Positions 32,549 through 40,786 of a DNA stretch of 50,174 nt are shown here, in pieces. Position 1 is the stretch's first letter. Each line of letters begins with the position of its first letter. Position numbers and translations under genes: made by a program. The stretch is from Phenylobacterium sp. (GTDB lineage: Bacteria; Pseudomonadota; Alphaproteobacteria; Caulobacterales; Caulobacteraceae), in the NCBI RefSeq assembly GCF_016793225.1, contig NZ_JAEUMN010000107.1, positions 1 to 50,174 of the forward strand, given 5' to 3'. The notes beneath the pieces are model-generated. The model had not been told where the DNA came from. It made no database searches and saw only the letters and a list, made by a program, of their open reading frames with translations.

Positions 32549-33351
32549 GGGTCACCCGGCGCGCCGCGCTGGCCGCGGGCCTCGCCACGTTCGCCGTTCC
32601 GGCCGCGGCCGACGGGATCCGCGACGCCGCCCCGCCCGCCACGGACGTGGCCGCCTGGCGCGCCTACGAGGCGCGGCTTCGCGCCCGCATGGCCGACGCG
32701 GGCGGCGGGCGCTTCGACCAGACGGCCGCCCGCGCGGCCTTCGACCTCGGCAACGCCGCGCGCCGCGCGGCCGGCGCGCCTCCGCTCGAATGGCACGAGG
32801 ACCTCGCCCAGGCGGCCCGCGCGCATGCCGGCGACCTCGCGCGGCGGGGCTACGTCGAGCACCTCTCCCCCGAGGGGTTCGACCCCAGTCATCGCTTCTG
32901 GCTGCTCGCCCGCCGCACCATAGGCTCTCCGTCCGAGAACATCGGCTACCACTCGGGTGCCCCGGTCGGCGCCGACCACTTCCTGCGCACCTGGCGGCGA
33001 AGCCCGGGGCACTGGGCCAACCTGCTGCGCGCCAGCCACTCCCACGGCGGCTACGCCTTCGTCCGCGGGCCCCGCCAGGCCGTGGCGGTCGGCCTCTACT
33101 GCCGGCCGCTGGCCGAGCTGGACGAACCGCTGCCCTTCCAGGCCACCGGACCGGACATCGCACGCGCCTTGCGGAACCTGCCGGCCGAGCTGCGGCCGCG
33201 CCTCGCCGTTCCCCAGGGCTCGCGCCTCGGCCGCGTCGAAGGGGCGCCTCCGGTGATGCAGATCACCGCGCTGCGCCGCGTGGACGTCGGCCGCGCGGAC
33301 GTCATCGGCGGCCCGATCTTCCTGGCCGCCCCGGGTCCCGCGGCGGGCTGA
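32545..33351 (+). CDS. Exported CAP (SCP/PR1) domain protein
   Basis: 268 residues. The ATG at 32545 overlaps the cytochrome's TGA as ATGA, so translation is coupled. The N-terminus 'MRVTRRAALAAGLATFAVPA' has twin arginines before a hydrophobic stretch and may be a Tat signal. About residues 55-190 form a CAP domain: 'NAARRAAGAPPLEWHEDLAQ', 'ARAHAGDLARRGYVEHLSPE' with the conserved His, 'GSPSENIGYH' with the conserved Glu, and 'RRSPGHWANLLRASHSHGG' with the second His. Bacterial CAP proteins are exported and mostly of unknown activity. Its place in this operon is not part of the standard beta-helix/cytochrome pair. Confidence 0.86.
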   Translation: MRVTRRAALAAGLATFAVPAAADGIRDAAPPATDVAAWRAYEARLRARMADAGGGRFDQTAARAAFDLGNAARRAAGAPPLEWHEDLAQAARAHAGDLARRGYVEHLSPEGFDPSHRFWLLARRTIGSPSENIGYHSGAPVGADHFLRTWRRSPGHWANLLRASHSHGGYAFVRGPRQAVAVGLYCRPLAELDEPLPFQATGPDIARALRNLPAELRPRLAVPQGSRLGRVEGAPPVMQITALRRVDVGRADVIGGPIFLAAPGPAAG

Positions 33352-33459
33352 ACCGGCGCAGGGCGGCCTCCAGGCTGACGGCGCTTGCAGAAAGGCTGGT
33401 TTGCCGGACGCCGCGGAACCCCGCTAACCCTCGCAGCCACGCACTTCCGGAGCTTCGCC

Positions 33460-34548
33460 TTGGCCGACCTCTTCTCGCCGCTGTCCTTCGCCCACGGCCC
33501 CGCCATGAAGAACCGCTTCATGCTGGCCCCGCTCACCAACCTGCAGAGCCATCCCGACGGCCGCCTCTCGGACGACGAGTACAAGTGGCTCACCATGCGG
33601 GCGCAGGGCGGCTTCGGCCTGACCATGACCTGCGCGGCCCACGTCCAGGCGGTGGGCCAGGGCTTTCCGGGCCAGCTGGGCATCTTCGGCGACCAGCACC
33701 TCGAAGGCCTGACCCGCCTCGCCGCCGGCATCAAGGCCGCCGGCAGCGTCTCGTCCGTGCAGCTTCATCACGCCGGCAACCGCAGCCCGAAGGACCTGGT
33801 CGGCACGCCCGTCTGCCCCTCCGACGATCCCGAGACCGGCGCGCGGGGCCTCTCCCTGGGCGAGGTGGAGCAGCTGGTGGAGGACTTCGTCGCCGCCGCC
33901 GTCCGCGCCGAGCGGGCCGGCTTCGAGGGTGTGGAGATCCACGGGGCCCATGGCTACATCCTGGCCCAGTTCCTCTCGCCCGAGCTCAACCGGCGCGAAG
34001 ACCGCTACGGCGGCTCGGTGGAGAACCGCGCCCGGATCGTCCGCGAGATCCTCGACGGCGTGCGCGCCCGCACCGGCCCGGACTTCCAGCTCGGCCTGCG
34101 CCTGTCGCCCGAGCGCTTCGGCCTCAAGCTGGCCGAGATCCTCGAGACCGCGCAGGCGATCCTCAGCGACGGCAAGATCGACTACCTCGACATGAGCCTG
34201 TGGGACGTCGCCAAGGAGCCGGTCGAGCCCGAGTTCCAGGGCCGCAGCCTGATGAGCTGGTTCACCGCGCTGGACCGCGGCCAGGTCCGGCTGGGCGTCG
34301 CCGGCAAGGTGACCTCGCCCGCCATCGCCGCGAAGATGCTGGACGACGGCGCCGACTTCGTCCTGATCGGCCGCGCCGCGATCCTGCATCACGACTTCCC
34401 GGAGCGGTCGCGCGACCCGGCCTTCACGCCCGCGCCGCTGCCGGTCACCGCCGAGCACCTGCGCAACGAGGGCCTGGGCCCGGCCTTCGTCACCTACATG
34501 TCCACCTGGCCCGGCTTCGTTCAGGCGCCGGAGACCGTCGAGGCCTGA
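33460..34548 (+). CDS. NADH:flavin oxidoreductase, Old Yellow Enzyme family
   Basis: 362 residues if the TTG at 33460 is the start (MADLFSPLSFAHGPAMKNRF). It is preceded by CCGGAG about 8 bases upstream and fits family N-termini; the first ATG (33505) would remove the first strand. This is the FMN-binding TIM barrel: 'SVQLHHAGNR' provides a substrate-side His-Ala, and 'GVEIHGAHGYILAQFLSPEL' then 'NRREDRYGGSVENRARI' is the OYE signature. 'LIGRAAI' lies near the phosphate site. Members reduce activated C=C bonds of enones, nitro compounds or enoyl-CoAs. The gene stands alone between the CAP gene and the convergent glycolate oxidase operon; its substrate is unknown. Confidence 0.88.
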   Translation: MADLFSPLSFAHGPAMKNRFMLAPLTNLQSHPDGRLSDDEYKWLTMRAQGGFGLTMTCAAHVQAVGQGFPGQLGIFGDQHLEGLTRLAAGIKAAGSVSSVQLHHAGNRSPKDLVGTPVCPSDDPETGARGLSLGEVEQLVEDFVAAAVRAERAGFEGVEIHGAHGYILAQFLSPELNRREDRYGGSVENRARIVREILDGVRARTGPDFQLGLRLSPERFGLKLAEILETAQAILSDGKIDYLDMSLWDVAKEPVEPEFQGRSLMSWFTALDRGQVRLGVAGKVTSPAIAAKMLDDGADFVLIGRAAILHHDFPERSRDPAFTPAPLPVTAEHLRNEGLGPAFVTYMSTWPGFVQAPETVEA

Positions 34549-34558
34549 TCAGCGCGTA

Positions 34559-34597
34559 GGGGTCCCGGTCTTCCGCTGCGCGGAAACCGGGATGACA
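34559..34597. repeat. REP-like palindrome between OYE and glcF
   Basis: GGGGTCCCGGTCTTCC (34559-34574) faces GGAAACCGGGATGACA (34582-34597) around a GCTGCGC loop. It sits between convergent genes and is the same family as 29674 and 43192. Confidence 0.75.
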
Positions 34598-34623
34598 GCG
34601 AGGGAGAAGCGCCCGGGGGCGGC

Positions 34624-35904
34624 CTATTCGGGGGGCCGTACGGCCGTGGGGGCGATGGCGGCTGGCATCGGGCCGCCGGTCGCCCAGTCGAGCAGCTCGA
34701 CCGGATGCACCACGGGCATGCCCACCGCCGGCGAAAGCTGCGCCATGCAGCCCACGTTGCCCGCGGCCAGCACCTCGGCGCCCGTGGCGAGGATGTTCGC
34801 CGCCTTGCGGTCGCGCAGCCGCCCGGCCATCTCGCTCTGAAGGATGTTGTAGACCCCGGCCGAGCCGCAGCAGAGGTGGCCCTCGGCGATGGGACGCACC
34901 TCGAAGCCGGCCTCGGCCAGCAGCCGCGGCGGCGCCGCCTTGATCTGCTGGCCGTGCTGCAGCGAGCAGGCCGCGTGGTAGGCCACCGTCGGGCGGCGGA
35001 TGCGGACCACCTCGGGCAGGCCCGCCTCGGCGATGAACTCCAGCACGTCCCGGGCCTGGGCCGCGGCGCCCGCCCCCGGCTCGCCCAGCAGCCGGCCGTA
35101 GGCCTTCAGCGCCGTGCCGCAGCCCGCCGCCGTGGTGACGATGGCGTCGACCCGTCCCGCGCGGGCCCAGGCGGCCAGGTTGGCCCGCGCCATCGCCCGG
35201 GCCTCGTCGGCGCGGCCCAGGTGTTCGGAGATCGCCCCGCAGCACCCCTCGCCCTCGGCCAGGATCACCTCGTAGCCAGCCCGCGTGATCAGCCGGATCG
35301 CCGCGGCGCGGACCTGCGGCGTCATGGCAGGCTCGACGCAGCCCTGCAGCAGGATCACCCGCCCGCGGGTCTTGCCGCGCGGCGGCTGAGGCGCCTGCGC
35401 GGCCCGGACCCGCGCCGGCACGAGCCGAAGCAGCGCCGCCAGGGGCGCGAGCTTCAGCCGCGCGAACGCCGGCTCCAGCGGCCGCGCCAGCCGTCCCAGC
35501 CGCAACGCCCAGCGCAGGCGCGTCCGGTTGGTCAGCACCGCCGGGATCAGCGCCCGCAGGGTGCGCTCGAACCACGGCCGGCGATGGTTCGCCTCGATGT
35601 GCGCCCGCGCATGGTCGATCAGCTGCGCGTAGTCGACGCCCGAGGGGCAGGTCGTCGTGCAGGCGAGGCACGACAGGCACCGGTCGATATGCGTCACCGT
35701 GGACGGCGCCGGCGGGCCGCCGTGCTCGAGCATCTCGCGGATCAGCTCGATCCGGCCCCGGGGACTGTCCCGCTCGTCGCCGGTGAGCACATAGGTCGGG
35801 CAGGTCGCCGTGCAGAAGCCGCAGTGCACGCAGGTACGGATGGCGGCGGCGGACGCAGCCGTCTTCGGATCGGCGAGCTGCGCCGGGGTGAACGCCGTCC
35901 TCAC
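34624..35904 (-). CDS. glcF: Glycolate oxidase iron-sulfur subunit GlcF
   Basis: 426 residues. Two 4Fe-4S motifs, C25-x2-C28-x2-C31-x3-C35 ('CVHCGFCTATCP') and C76-x2-C79-x2-C82-x3-C86 ('CLSCLACTTTCP'), are followed by two CCG-type modules ('GEGCCGAISEHLG', 'GHLCCGSAGVYN'). With GlcD and GlcE it oxidises glycolate to glyoxylate at the inner membrane and hands electrons to the respiratory chain. It is last in the minus-strand operon and starts 15 bases after the HWE kinase gene, which separates it from glcE. Length and motifs are normal. Confidence 0.93.
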   Translation of the reverse strand: MRTAFTPAQLADPKTAASAAAIRTCVHCGFCTATCPTYVLTGDERDSPRGRIELIREMLEHGGPPAPSTVTHIDRCLSCLACTTTCPSGVDYAQLIDHARAHIEANHRRPWFERTLRALIPAVLTNRTRLRWALRLGRLARPLEPAFARLKLAPLAALLRLVPARVRAAQAPQPPRGKTRGRVILLQGCVEPAMTPQVRAAAIRLITRAGYEVILAEGEGCCGAISEHLGRADEARAMARANLAAWARAGRVDAIVTTAAGCGTALKAYGRLLGEPGAGAAAQARDVLEFIAEAGLPEVVRIRRPTVAYHAACSLQHGQQIKAAPPRLLAEAGFEVRPIAEGHLCCGSAGVYNILQSEMAGRLRDRKAANILATGAEVLAAGNVGCMAQLSPAVGMPVVHPVELLDWATGGPMPAAIAPTAVRPPE

Positions 35905-35919
35905 GCGCGGCCCCGCGTG

Positions 35920-36960
35920 TCAGGCGGCCGGACCGGCCGGCGGCGGGACGTCGGCCGCAAGGCCCTCGAGGGGCGACTCGAATCTCCAGCGCAGGCCATC
36001 AGGCGCGTAGCTTACCTCGGATTTGCGCCCCGCGCCCCGCAGCGCCGTCTGGATCAGCCGCGACCCGAAGCCCAGGCGCTGCGGGGCCGCGACCGGCGGG
36101 CCCCCGCTCTCGACCCAGTCGACGATCAGCTTCGATCCCTCCGGACGCCACGAGATGGAGACCCGGCCGCCGGGCGACGTGAGCGCGCCGTACTTCATGG
36201 CGTTGGTCGCCAGTTCGTAGAGCACGAGCGTGAAGCCGAGCACCACGCCGCTCGCCAGCATCAGGTCCGGCCCCTCCAGCTCCACCTGCGCCGGGTCGAT
36301 GCGCGGGACCCGGAGCGTCGCCTCGGTCAGCGCGCGCAGCGGGGCCGACTGCCAGTGGGCGGCGAAGAGCAGCTCGTACGCCTCGGCCATCGCCGCCAGC
36401 CGCTCGTCGATCAGCGCCGTCGCGGCTTGCGGATCGGGCGCGGCTCGCAGGGTCTGGCGGACCAGCGACTGCACCACGCTCAGGGTGTTCTTCACACGGT
36501 GCTGCAGCTCCTGCACCAGCAGCGCGTGCTGGGCCTCGATCCGCTTCATGTCGGTGATGTCGCGCGAGATGGAGAGCAGGTGTCCGACACGGCCGTCGCC
36601 GCTGCGGATCGGCGAGACCATCACGTCCCACCACTTCATCGTCCCCTTCGCGGTCGGCGCCTCGGCCTGGAAGCGGCCCACCTCGCCCGCGGCGGCGGCG
36701 GCGAGCGCGGCCATCGCCGCCGTGCGCCCCGGCTCAGGGAAGTTGTCGGGCCAGTACACGCCGCGCAGGAGGGCGAAGTCGTCGACCTCCATCACCCGGC
36801 GGCCGCCCTCGCTCATGAACTGCAGCCGGCCCTCCCGGTCGATCAGCTTCACGCAGTCGTGGCTGGCCGACATCAGGTCGTTGAGCAGCACGCCCCGCTC
36901 CACGAGGTCGGTGTCCAGTCGCCGCAGGTCGTCGAGTTCGGAAGCGGCGTCGCTGCTCAT
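35920..36960 (-). CDS. PAS-domain HWE-family sensor histidine kinase within the glc operon
   Basis: 346 residues from the ATG at 36960 (MSSDAASELDDLRRLD). About residues 25-140 are a PAS sensor ('LMSASHDCVKLIDREGRLQF' to 'HLLSISRDITDMKRIEAQ'), followed by the phosphoacceptor helix 'LLVQELQHRVKNTLSVVQSL' with H154. The ATPase part has an N box ('LYELATNAMKYGALTSPGG') and 'VDWVESGGPPV', the W-x-E of the HWE group. There is no membrane helix, so sensing is cytosolic. No response regulator is adjacent. It lies between glcE (84-base gap) and glcF (15-base gap) on the same strand, which makes regulation tied to glycolate or glyoxylate use a reasonable idea. Confidence 0.9.
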   Translation of the reverse strand: MSSDAASELDDLRRLDTDLVERGVLLNDLMSASHDCVKLIDREGRLQFMSEGGRRVMEVDDFALLRGVYWPDNFPEPGRTAAMAALAAAAAGEVGRFQAEAPTAKGTMKWWDVMVSPIRSGDGRVGHLLSISRDITDMKRIEAQHALLVQELQHRVKNTLSVVQSLVRQTLRAAPDPQAATALIDERLAAMAEAYELLFAAHWQSAPLRALTEATLRVPRIDPAQVELEGPDLMLASGVVLGFTLVLYELATNAMKYGALTSPGGRVSISWRPEGSKLIVDWVESGGPPVAAPQRLGFGSRLIQTALRGAGRKSEVSYAPDGLRWRFESPLEGLAADVPPPAGPAA

Positions 36961-37044
36961 GTCCGTCGGCGGGCTTTCCTTGCATCCGCGCCGATGTCGG
37001 CGCTCGTCCCGGGGGGCCGGGCCAGATAGCACAGGTTTTCGAAT

Positions 37045-38214
37045 TCAGGCGCCCTCCATGCGCCCGGGATTGAGGATGCCCAGCGGATCGAACGCCGCCT
37101 TCACGCGCGCCTGCAGCGCGCCCAGCGCGCCCTCCCGCGGGCCGAAGGCCTCGCCGCCGCGCAGCCGCAGGGCGTGCCCGCCGAGGCCCGCCGCCACCGC
37201 CCGCACCTTCGCCGCCGGCTCCTCGGTCAGCAGCCAGGCCAGGCCGCCGCCCCAGTCGTAGAGCGCGTCCCCCGGCAGCCCGTGCGGCCCTTTCCAGCCC
37301 GAGGCCGGCGGCAGCGAGAGCCGCCACAGCGGCCGCGGGTCGCCCGCGAACGCCTCGACCTCGCGGATCTGGCCCCAGAACTCGGCCGAGTGGGCGCCCG
37401 AGAGCTCGTCGATCCGGCCGAAGCCCTTCAGCGCGCCGTAGAGCGCCTCGGCCCGCGCCGCCACCGACGTGTCGAAGCCCTCCAGCCGCAGCGCCGTGAC
37501 CGGCATCTCGGCCTTCAGCGGCCGCGCGCGGGCGGCGAAGCTGGGCAGGTGCGCCGCGGCCGACACCTCGAACGGCCCGTTCAACGCCGCGGTCATCGCC
37601 TCGCTCGCGCGCACGTCGGCCAGGCCGAACAGCAGCAGGGTCGCCTCGGCGCGCGGCGCGGGCATCACCTTGATCGTGACCTCGGTCAGCACCGCCAGCG
37701 TGCCCCACGACCCGGCCATCAGCTTCATCAGGTCGTAGCCCGTGACGTTCTTGACCACGCGCCCGCCGGCCTTGAACGCCTCGCCCCGGCCCGACACGGC
37801 CTCGAAGCCCAGGAAGTGGTCGCGCGCCGCGCCCGCCCGGATGCGTCGCGGCCCGGACAGGTTCGCCGCCAGGATCCCGCCCAGCGTCGGCTCGCCGAGC
37901 GCCGACAGGAGCCGCGTCCAGCGCGGCGGCTCGAAGGCCAGCATCTGGCCCTTGGCGGCCACCAGCCGCTCCAGGTCCGCGATCCGCACGCCGGCCTGGG
38001 CGGTCAGCGTCAGCTCCTCGGGCGAATAGTCCACGATCCGGTCCAGGCGCGCCGTCGAGAGCACCGCATCGACCGGGTCCATGCCGCCCAGGCCCCGCTT
38101 GGTGCCGCCGCCTACGACCTCCACGTGGCGCGCCGCCGCGCCGGCCTCGGCGACGATGGCGCAGACCTCCTCGGGGCTTGAGGGCTTCAGGACCTTGATC
38201 GCCTCGTCCAGCAT
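37045..38214 (-). CDS. glcE: Glycolate oxidase FAD-binding subunit GlcE
   Basis: 389 residues from the ATG at 38214, whose A is shared with the glcD stop (TGATG overlap), so translation is coupled. It has an N-terminal PCMH-type FAD-binding fold, shorter than GlcD: 'HVEVVGGGTKRGLGG', 'LTLTAQAGVRIADLERLVAA', 'GEPTLGGILAANLSGPRRIR' and 'GGRVVKNVTGYDLMKLMAGS'. The C-terminus 'AAFDPLGILNPGRM' is the usual family end. It pairs with GlcD and GlcF to form glycolate oxidase. Confidence 0.93.
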   Translation of the reverse strand: MLDEAIKVLKPSSPEEVCAIVAEAGAAARHVEVVGGGTKRGLGGMDPVDAVLSTARLDRIVDYSPEELTLTAQAGVRIADLERLVAAKGQMLAFEPPRWTRLLSALGEPTLGGILAANLSGPRRIRAGAARDHFLGFEAVSGRGEAFKAGGRVVKNVTGYDLMKLMAGSWGTLAVLTEVTIKVMPAPRAEATLLLFGLADVRASEAMTAALNGPFEVSAAAHLPSFAARARPLKAEMPVTALRLEGFDTSVAARAEALYGALKGFGRIDELSGAHSAEFWGQIREVEAFAGDPRPLWRLSLPPASGWKGPHGLPGDALYDWGGGLAWLLTEEPAAKVRAVAAGLGGHALRLRGGEAFGPREGALGALQARVKAAFDPLGILNPGRMEGA

Positions 38215-39701
38215 CAGAACCGCGGCAGCTCCGGGAACGCCAGCTTGCCGCGGTGTACGTGCATCCGGCCCAGCTCGGCGCAGCGGTGCAGCGTCGGGAA
38301 CACCTTGCCGGGGTTCAGCAGCAGGCCGGGATCGAACGCGCACTTCACGCGCTGCTGGCAGGCGAGGTCGGTGGCGTCGAACATCTCGCCCATCAGGTCC
38401 CGCTTCTCCACCCCCACGCCGTGCTCGCCGGTCAGCACGCCGCCCACGGCCACGCACAGCTTCAGGATATCGGCCCCGAACGCCTCGGCCTTGTCCAGAT
38501 CGCCCGGCCTGTCGGCGTCGTACAGGATCAGCGGGTGCAGGTTGCCGTCGCCGGCGTGGAAGACGTTGGCCACGCCCAGCCCGTACTGCGCCGACAGTTC
38601 GCCGATGCGGGTCAGCACCTGCGGCAGCGCCCGCCGCGGGATGGTGCCGTCCATGCAGAAGTAGTCGGGGGCGATCCGGCCCACGGCCGGGAACGCGGCC
38701 TTGCGGCCCGCCCAGAAGGCCAGCCGCTCGGCCTCGTCCTGCGACACCTTCACGAAGTCGGCCCCGCGCTGCGCCGCCAGCGCCCGCACATGGCCGGTCA
38801 GCTCGGCGCACTCGGCCTCGGGGCCGTCCAGCTCGACGATCAGCAGCGCGGCGGCGTCCACCGGGTACCCGGCGCCCACGAAGGCCTCGGCCGCGCGGAT
38901 CGCCGGGTTGTCCATCATCTCCAGGCCGGCGGGGATCACGCCTGCGGCGATGATGTCGCCCACACAGGCGCCGGCCGCCTCCACCGACGGAAAGCCCAGC
39001 AGCAGCGCCTGCGCCGTCTGGGGCTTCGGCAGGATGCGCACGGTCACCTCGGTGACCACGCCAAGCAGCCCCTCGGATCCGGTCACCAGGCCCAGCAGGT
39101 CGTAGCCGCCGGCGTCCATCGCCTTGCCGCCCAGCCGGACGATCTCGCCGCTCATCAGGACCAGCTCGCAGCCCAGCAGGTTGTTGGTGGTCAGCCCGTA
39201 TTTCAGGCAGTGCACCCCGCCCGAGTTCTCGGCCACGTTGCCGCCGATGGTGCAGGCGATCTGGCTGGACGGATCGGGCGCATAGTAGAAGCCCTGCGCC
39301 TCCACGGCGGCGGTGACCCCCAGGTTCGTGACCCCCGGCTGCACCACGGCGCAGCGGTTGGCGTAGTCCACCTCGAGCACGCGGTTGAACTTGGACAGGC
39401 CCAGCACGACCCCGTCGGCCAGCGGAAGCGCCCCGCCCGACAGCGAGGTCCCGGCCCCGCGCGGCACCACCTTCACGCCGTTCGCCTGGCACCAGCGCAG
39501 CACCTGCGACACCTGCGCCGTCGTCTCGGGCAGCACGACGGCCAGGGGCGTCTGCCGATAGGCCGACAGGCCGTCGCTCTCGAACGGGACCAGCGACGCG
39601 GGGTCCGACACCACGCCTTCGCCGGGCACGATCCGGCGCAGGGCGCGGACGATCTCGGCCTTGCGGGCGATCAGCGCGTCGTCGGGCGCGGGCATCCTCA
39701 T
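38214..39701 (-). CDS. glcD: Glycolate oxidase subunit GlcD
   Basis: 495 residues from the ATG at 39701; an ATG two codons on (39695) is also possible. FAD-linked oxidase: 'VVPRGAGTSLSGGALPLADG' and 'IACTIGGNVAENSGGVHCLK' build the FAD site. The C-terminal cap carries 'GVANVFHAGDGNLHPLILYD' and 'GVLTGEHGVGVEKRDLM', with the His residues typical of 2-hydroxyacid oxidation. It ends 'CAFDPGLLLNPGKVFP'. It is the catalytic subunit converting glycolate to glyoxylate. It heads the operon glcD-glcE-kinase-glcF and is divergent from an SDR gene, with a 125-base shared promoter gap in which I found no clear operator. Confidence 0.94.
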   Translation of the reverse strand: MRMPAPDDALIARKAEIVRALRRIVPGEGVVSDPASLVPFESDGLSAYRQTPLAVVLPETTAQVSQVLRWCQANGVKVVPRGAGTSLSGGALPLADGVVLGLSKFNRVLEVDYANRCAVVQPGVTNLGVTAAVEAQGFYYAPDPSSQIACTIGGNVAENSGGVHCLKYGLTTNNLLGCELVLMSGEIVRLGGKAMDAGGYDLLGLVTGSEGLLGVVTEVTVRILPKPQTAQALLLGFPSVEAAGACVGDIIAAGVIPAGLEMMDNPAIRAAEAFVGAGYPVDAAALLIVELDGPEAECAELTGHVRALAAQRGADFVKVSQDEAERLAFWAGRKAAFPAVGRIAPDYFCMDGTIPRRALPQVLTRIGELSAQYGLGVANVFHAGDGNLHPLILYDADRPGDLDKAEAFGADILKLCVAVGGVLTGEHGVGVEKRDLMGEMFDATDLACQQRVKCAFDPGLLLNPGKVFPTLHRCAELGRMHVHRGKLAFPELPRF

Positions 39702-39826
39702 GGGCGGGACCGTAGGCGCAGACTCGACCCCGCGCCAGCGCGCCGGCGCCAGGCTCTGGCGTGACCCCACGGCAGGGCCGGAATACTCGCCCCCGCGCGG
39801 CTCCAGACCCCTGCAGGAAGGCATCC

Positions 39827-40624
39827 ATGACCGACATCCTCGACCTTTCGGGCCGCGTGGCCCTCGTCACCGGCGCCGGGCAGGGCGTCGGCCGCCAGAT
39901 CGCCCTGCACCTGGGCGGCGCCACCGGCAGCGGCGGCGTGGTGGTGAACGACTACGTCCTCGACCGCGCCGAGGCGGTGGCCGAGGAGATCCGCGCCGCC
40001 GGCGGCAAGGCGGTCGCCGCCCAGTGCGACGTCTCGAACCACGAGGCGGTGAAGGCCATGGTGGCCAAGGCGTCCGCCGACCTCGGCCCCATCGGCATCC
40101 TGGTCAACAATGCCGGCAATGCGGGCGCGACCCCCTCGGCCGAACTGGGCAAGCCCTTCTGGGAGACAGGCCCCGACGTCTGGCAGAGCTTCATCGGCGT
40201 CAACCTGTACGGGGTCATGAACTGCACCGCGGCGGTCATCCCGGGCATGCTGCAGCGCCAGGCCCCCGGGCGCATCGTCACCATCATCTCCGACGCCAGC
40301 CGCTGGGGCGACGCGGGTCTCGAGATCTACGCGGGCGCCAAAGCCGGCGCGGCCGGCTTCATGCGCAGCTGCGCCCGCTCGCTGGGCCGCTACGGCATCA
40401 CTGCCAACTCGGTGGCCATCGCGCTGACCGCCACGCCGGCCGTCGAGCGGACCCTCAAGGGCGACCCCGAGCGGCTGAAGCGCACCCTGGAGAAGTACAT
40501 CATCCGCCGCCCGGGCCAGCCCGACGACGTGGCCAACATGGTGCTGTTCCTGGCCTCCGACGCGTCCAGCTGGATCACCGGCCAGGTCTATCCCGTGAAC
40601 GGCGGCTTCTCGTTCGCGCTATAG
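39827..40624 (+). CDS. Short-chain dehydrogenase/reductase
   Basis: 265 residues from the ATG at 39827 (GCAGGAAG ribosome site 7 bases before). Classical SDR: 'VALVTGAGQGVGRQIALHLG' nucleotide motif (TGxxxGxG, 15-22), N94-N-A-G, Asn126 in 'GVNLYG', S155/S158 in 'IISDASRWG', and Y168-x3-K172 in 'YAGAKAG'. 'SSWITGQVYPVNGG' near the end is the family's usual C-terminus. It should oxidise a hydroxyl or reduce a ketone with NAD(P); the substrate, possibly a 3-hydroxyacyl-CoA, cannot be fixed. A truncated repeat half (40646-40660) lies just after it. Confidence 0.88.
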   Translation: MTDILDLSGRVALVTGAGQGVGRQIALHLGGATGSGGVVVNDYVLDRAEAVAEEIRAAGGKAVAAQCDVSNHEAVKAMVAKASADLGPIGILVNNAGNAGATPSAELGKPFWETGPDVWQSFIGVNLYGVMNCTAAVIPGMLQRQAPGRIVTIISDASRWGDAGLEIYAGAKAGAAGFMRSCARSLGRYGITANSVAIALTATPAVERTLKGDPERLKRTLEKYIIRRPGQPDDVANMVLFLASDASSWITGQVYPVNGGFSFAL

Positions 40625-40645
40625 GACGTCTGGCTCAAACAGACT

Positions 40646-40660
40646 GTCATCCCGCGCGGC
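40646..40660. repeat. Half copy of the GTCATCCCG repeat
   Basis: GTCATCCCGCGCGGC matches the start of the REP-like elements at 21297 and 43192, but no inverted partner follows. It looks like a decayed or partial copy between the SDR and the MFS gene. Confidence 0.4.
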
Positions 40661-40786
40661 GCCTGGCGGTCAGCGGATTTGGCGGAGCGGCGACGCGGCC
40701 GCGGCGTCGCGCTTGTCCGCCGGGCCGCGGCCTGCCATGCCGCTTCGGGCGGGTGCTCGCGGCCTGGACATGAGCGGGGTGGGGCG

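Noticed and set aside
33385-33460. Upstream TTG start at 33385 for the OYE gene
   Set aside because: The added residues (MQKGWFAGRRGT...) do not fit family N-termini; the TTG at 33460 has a better ribosome site and a standard start.
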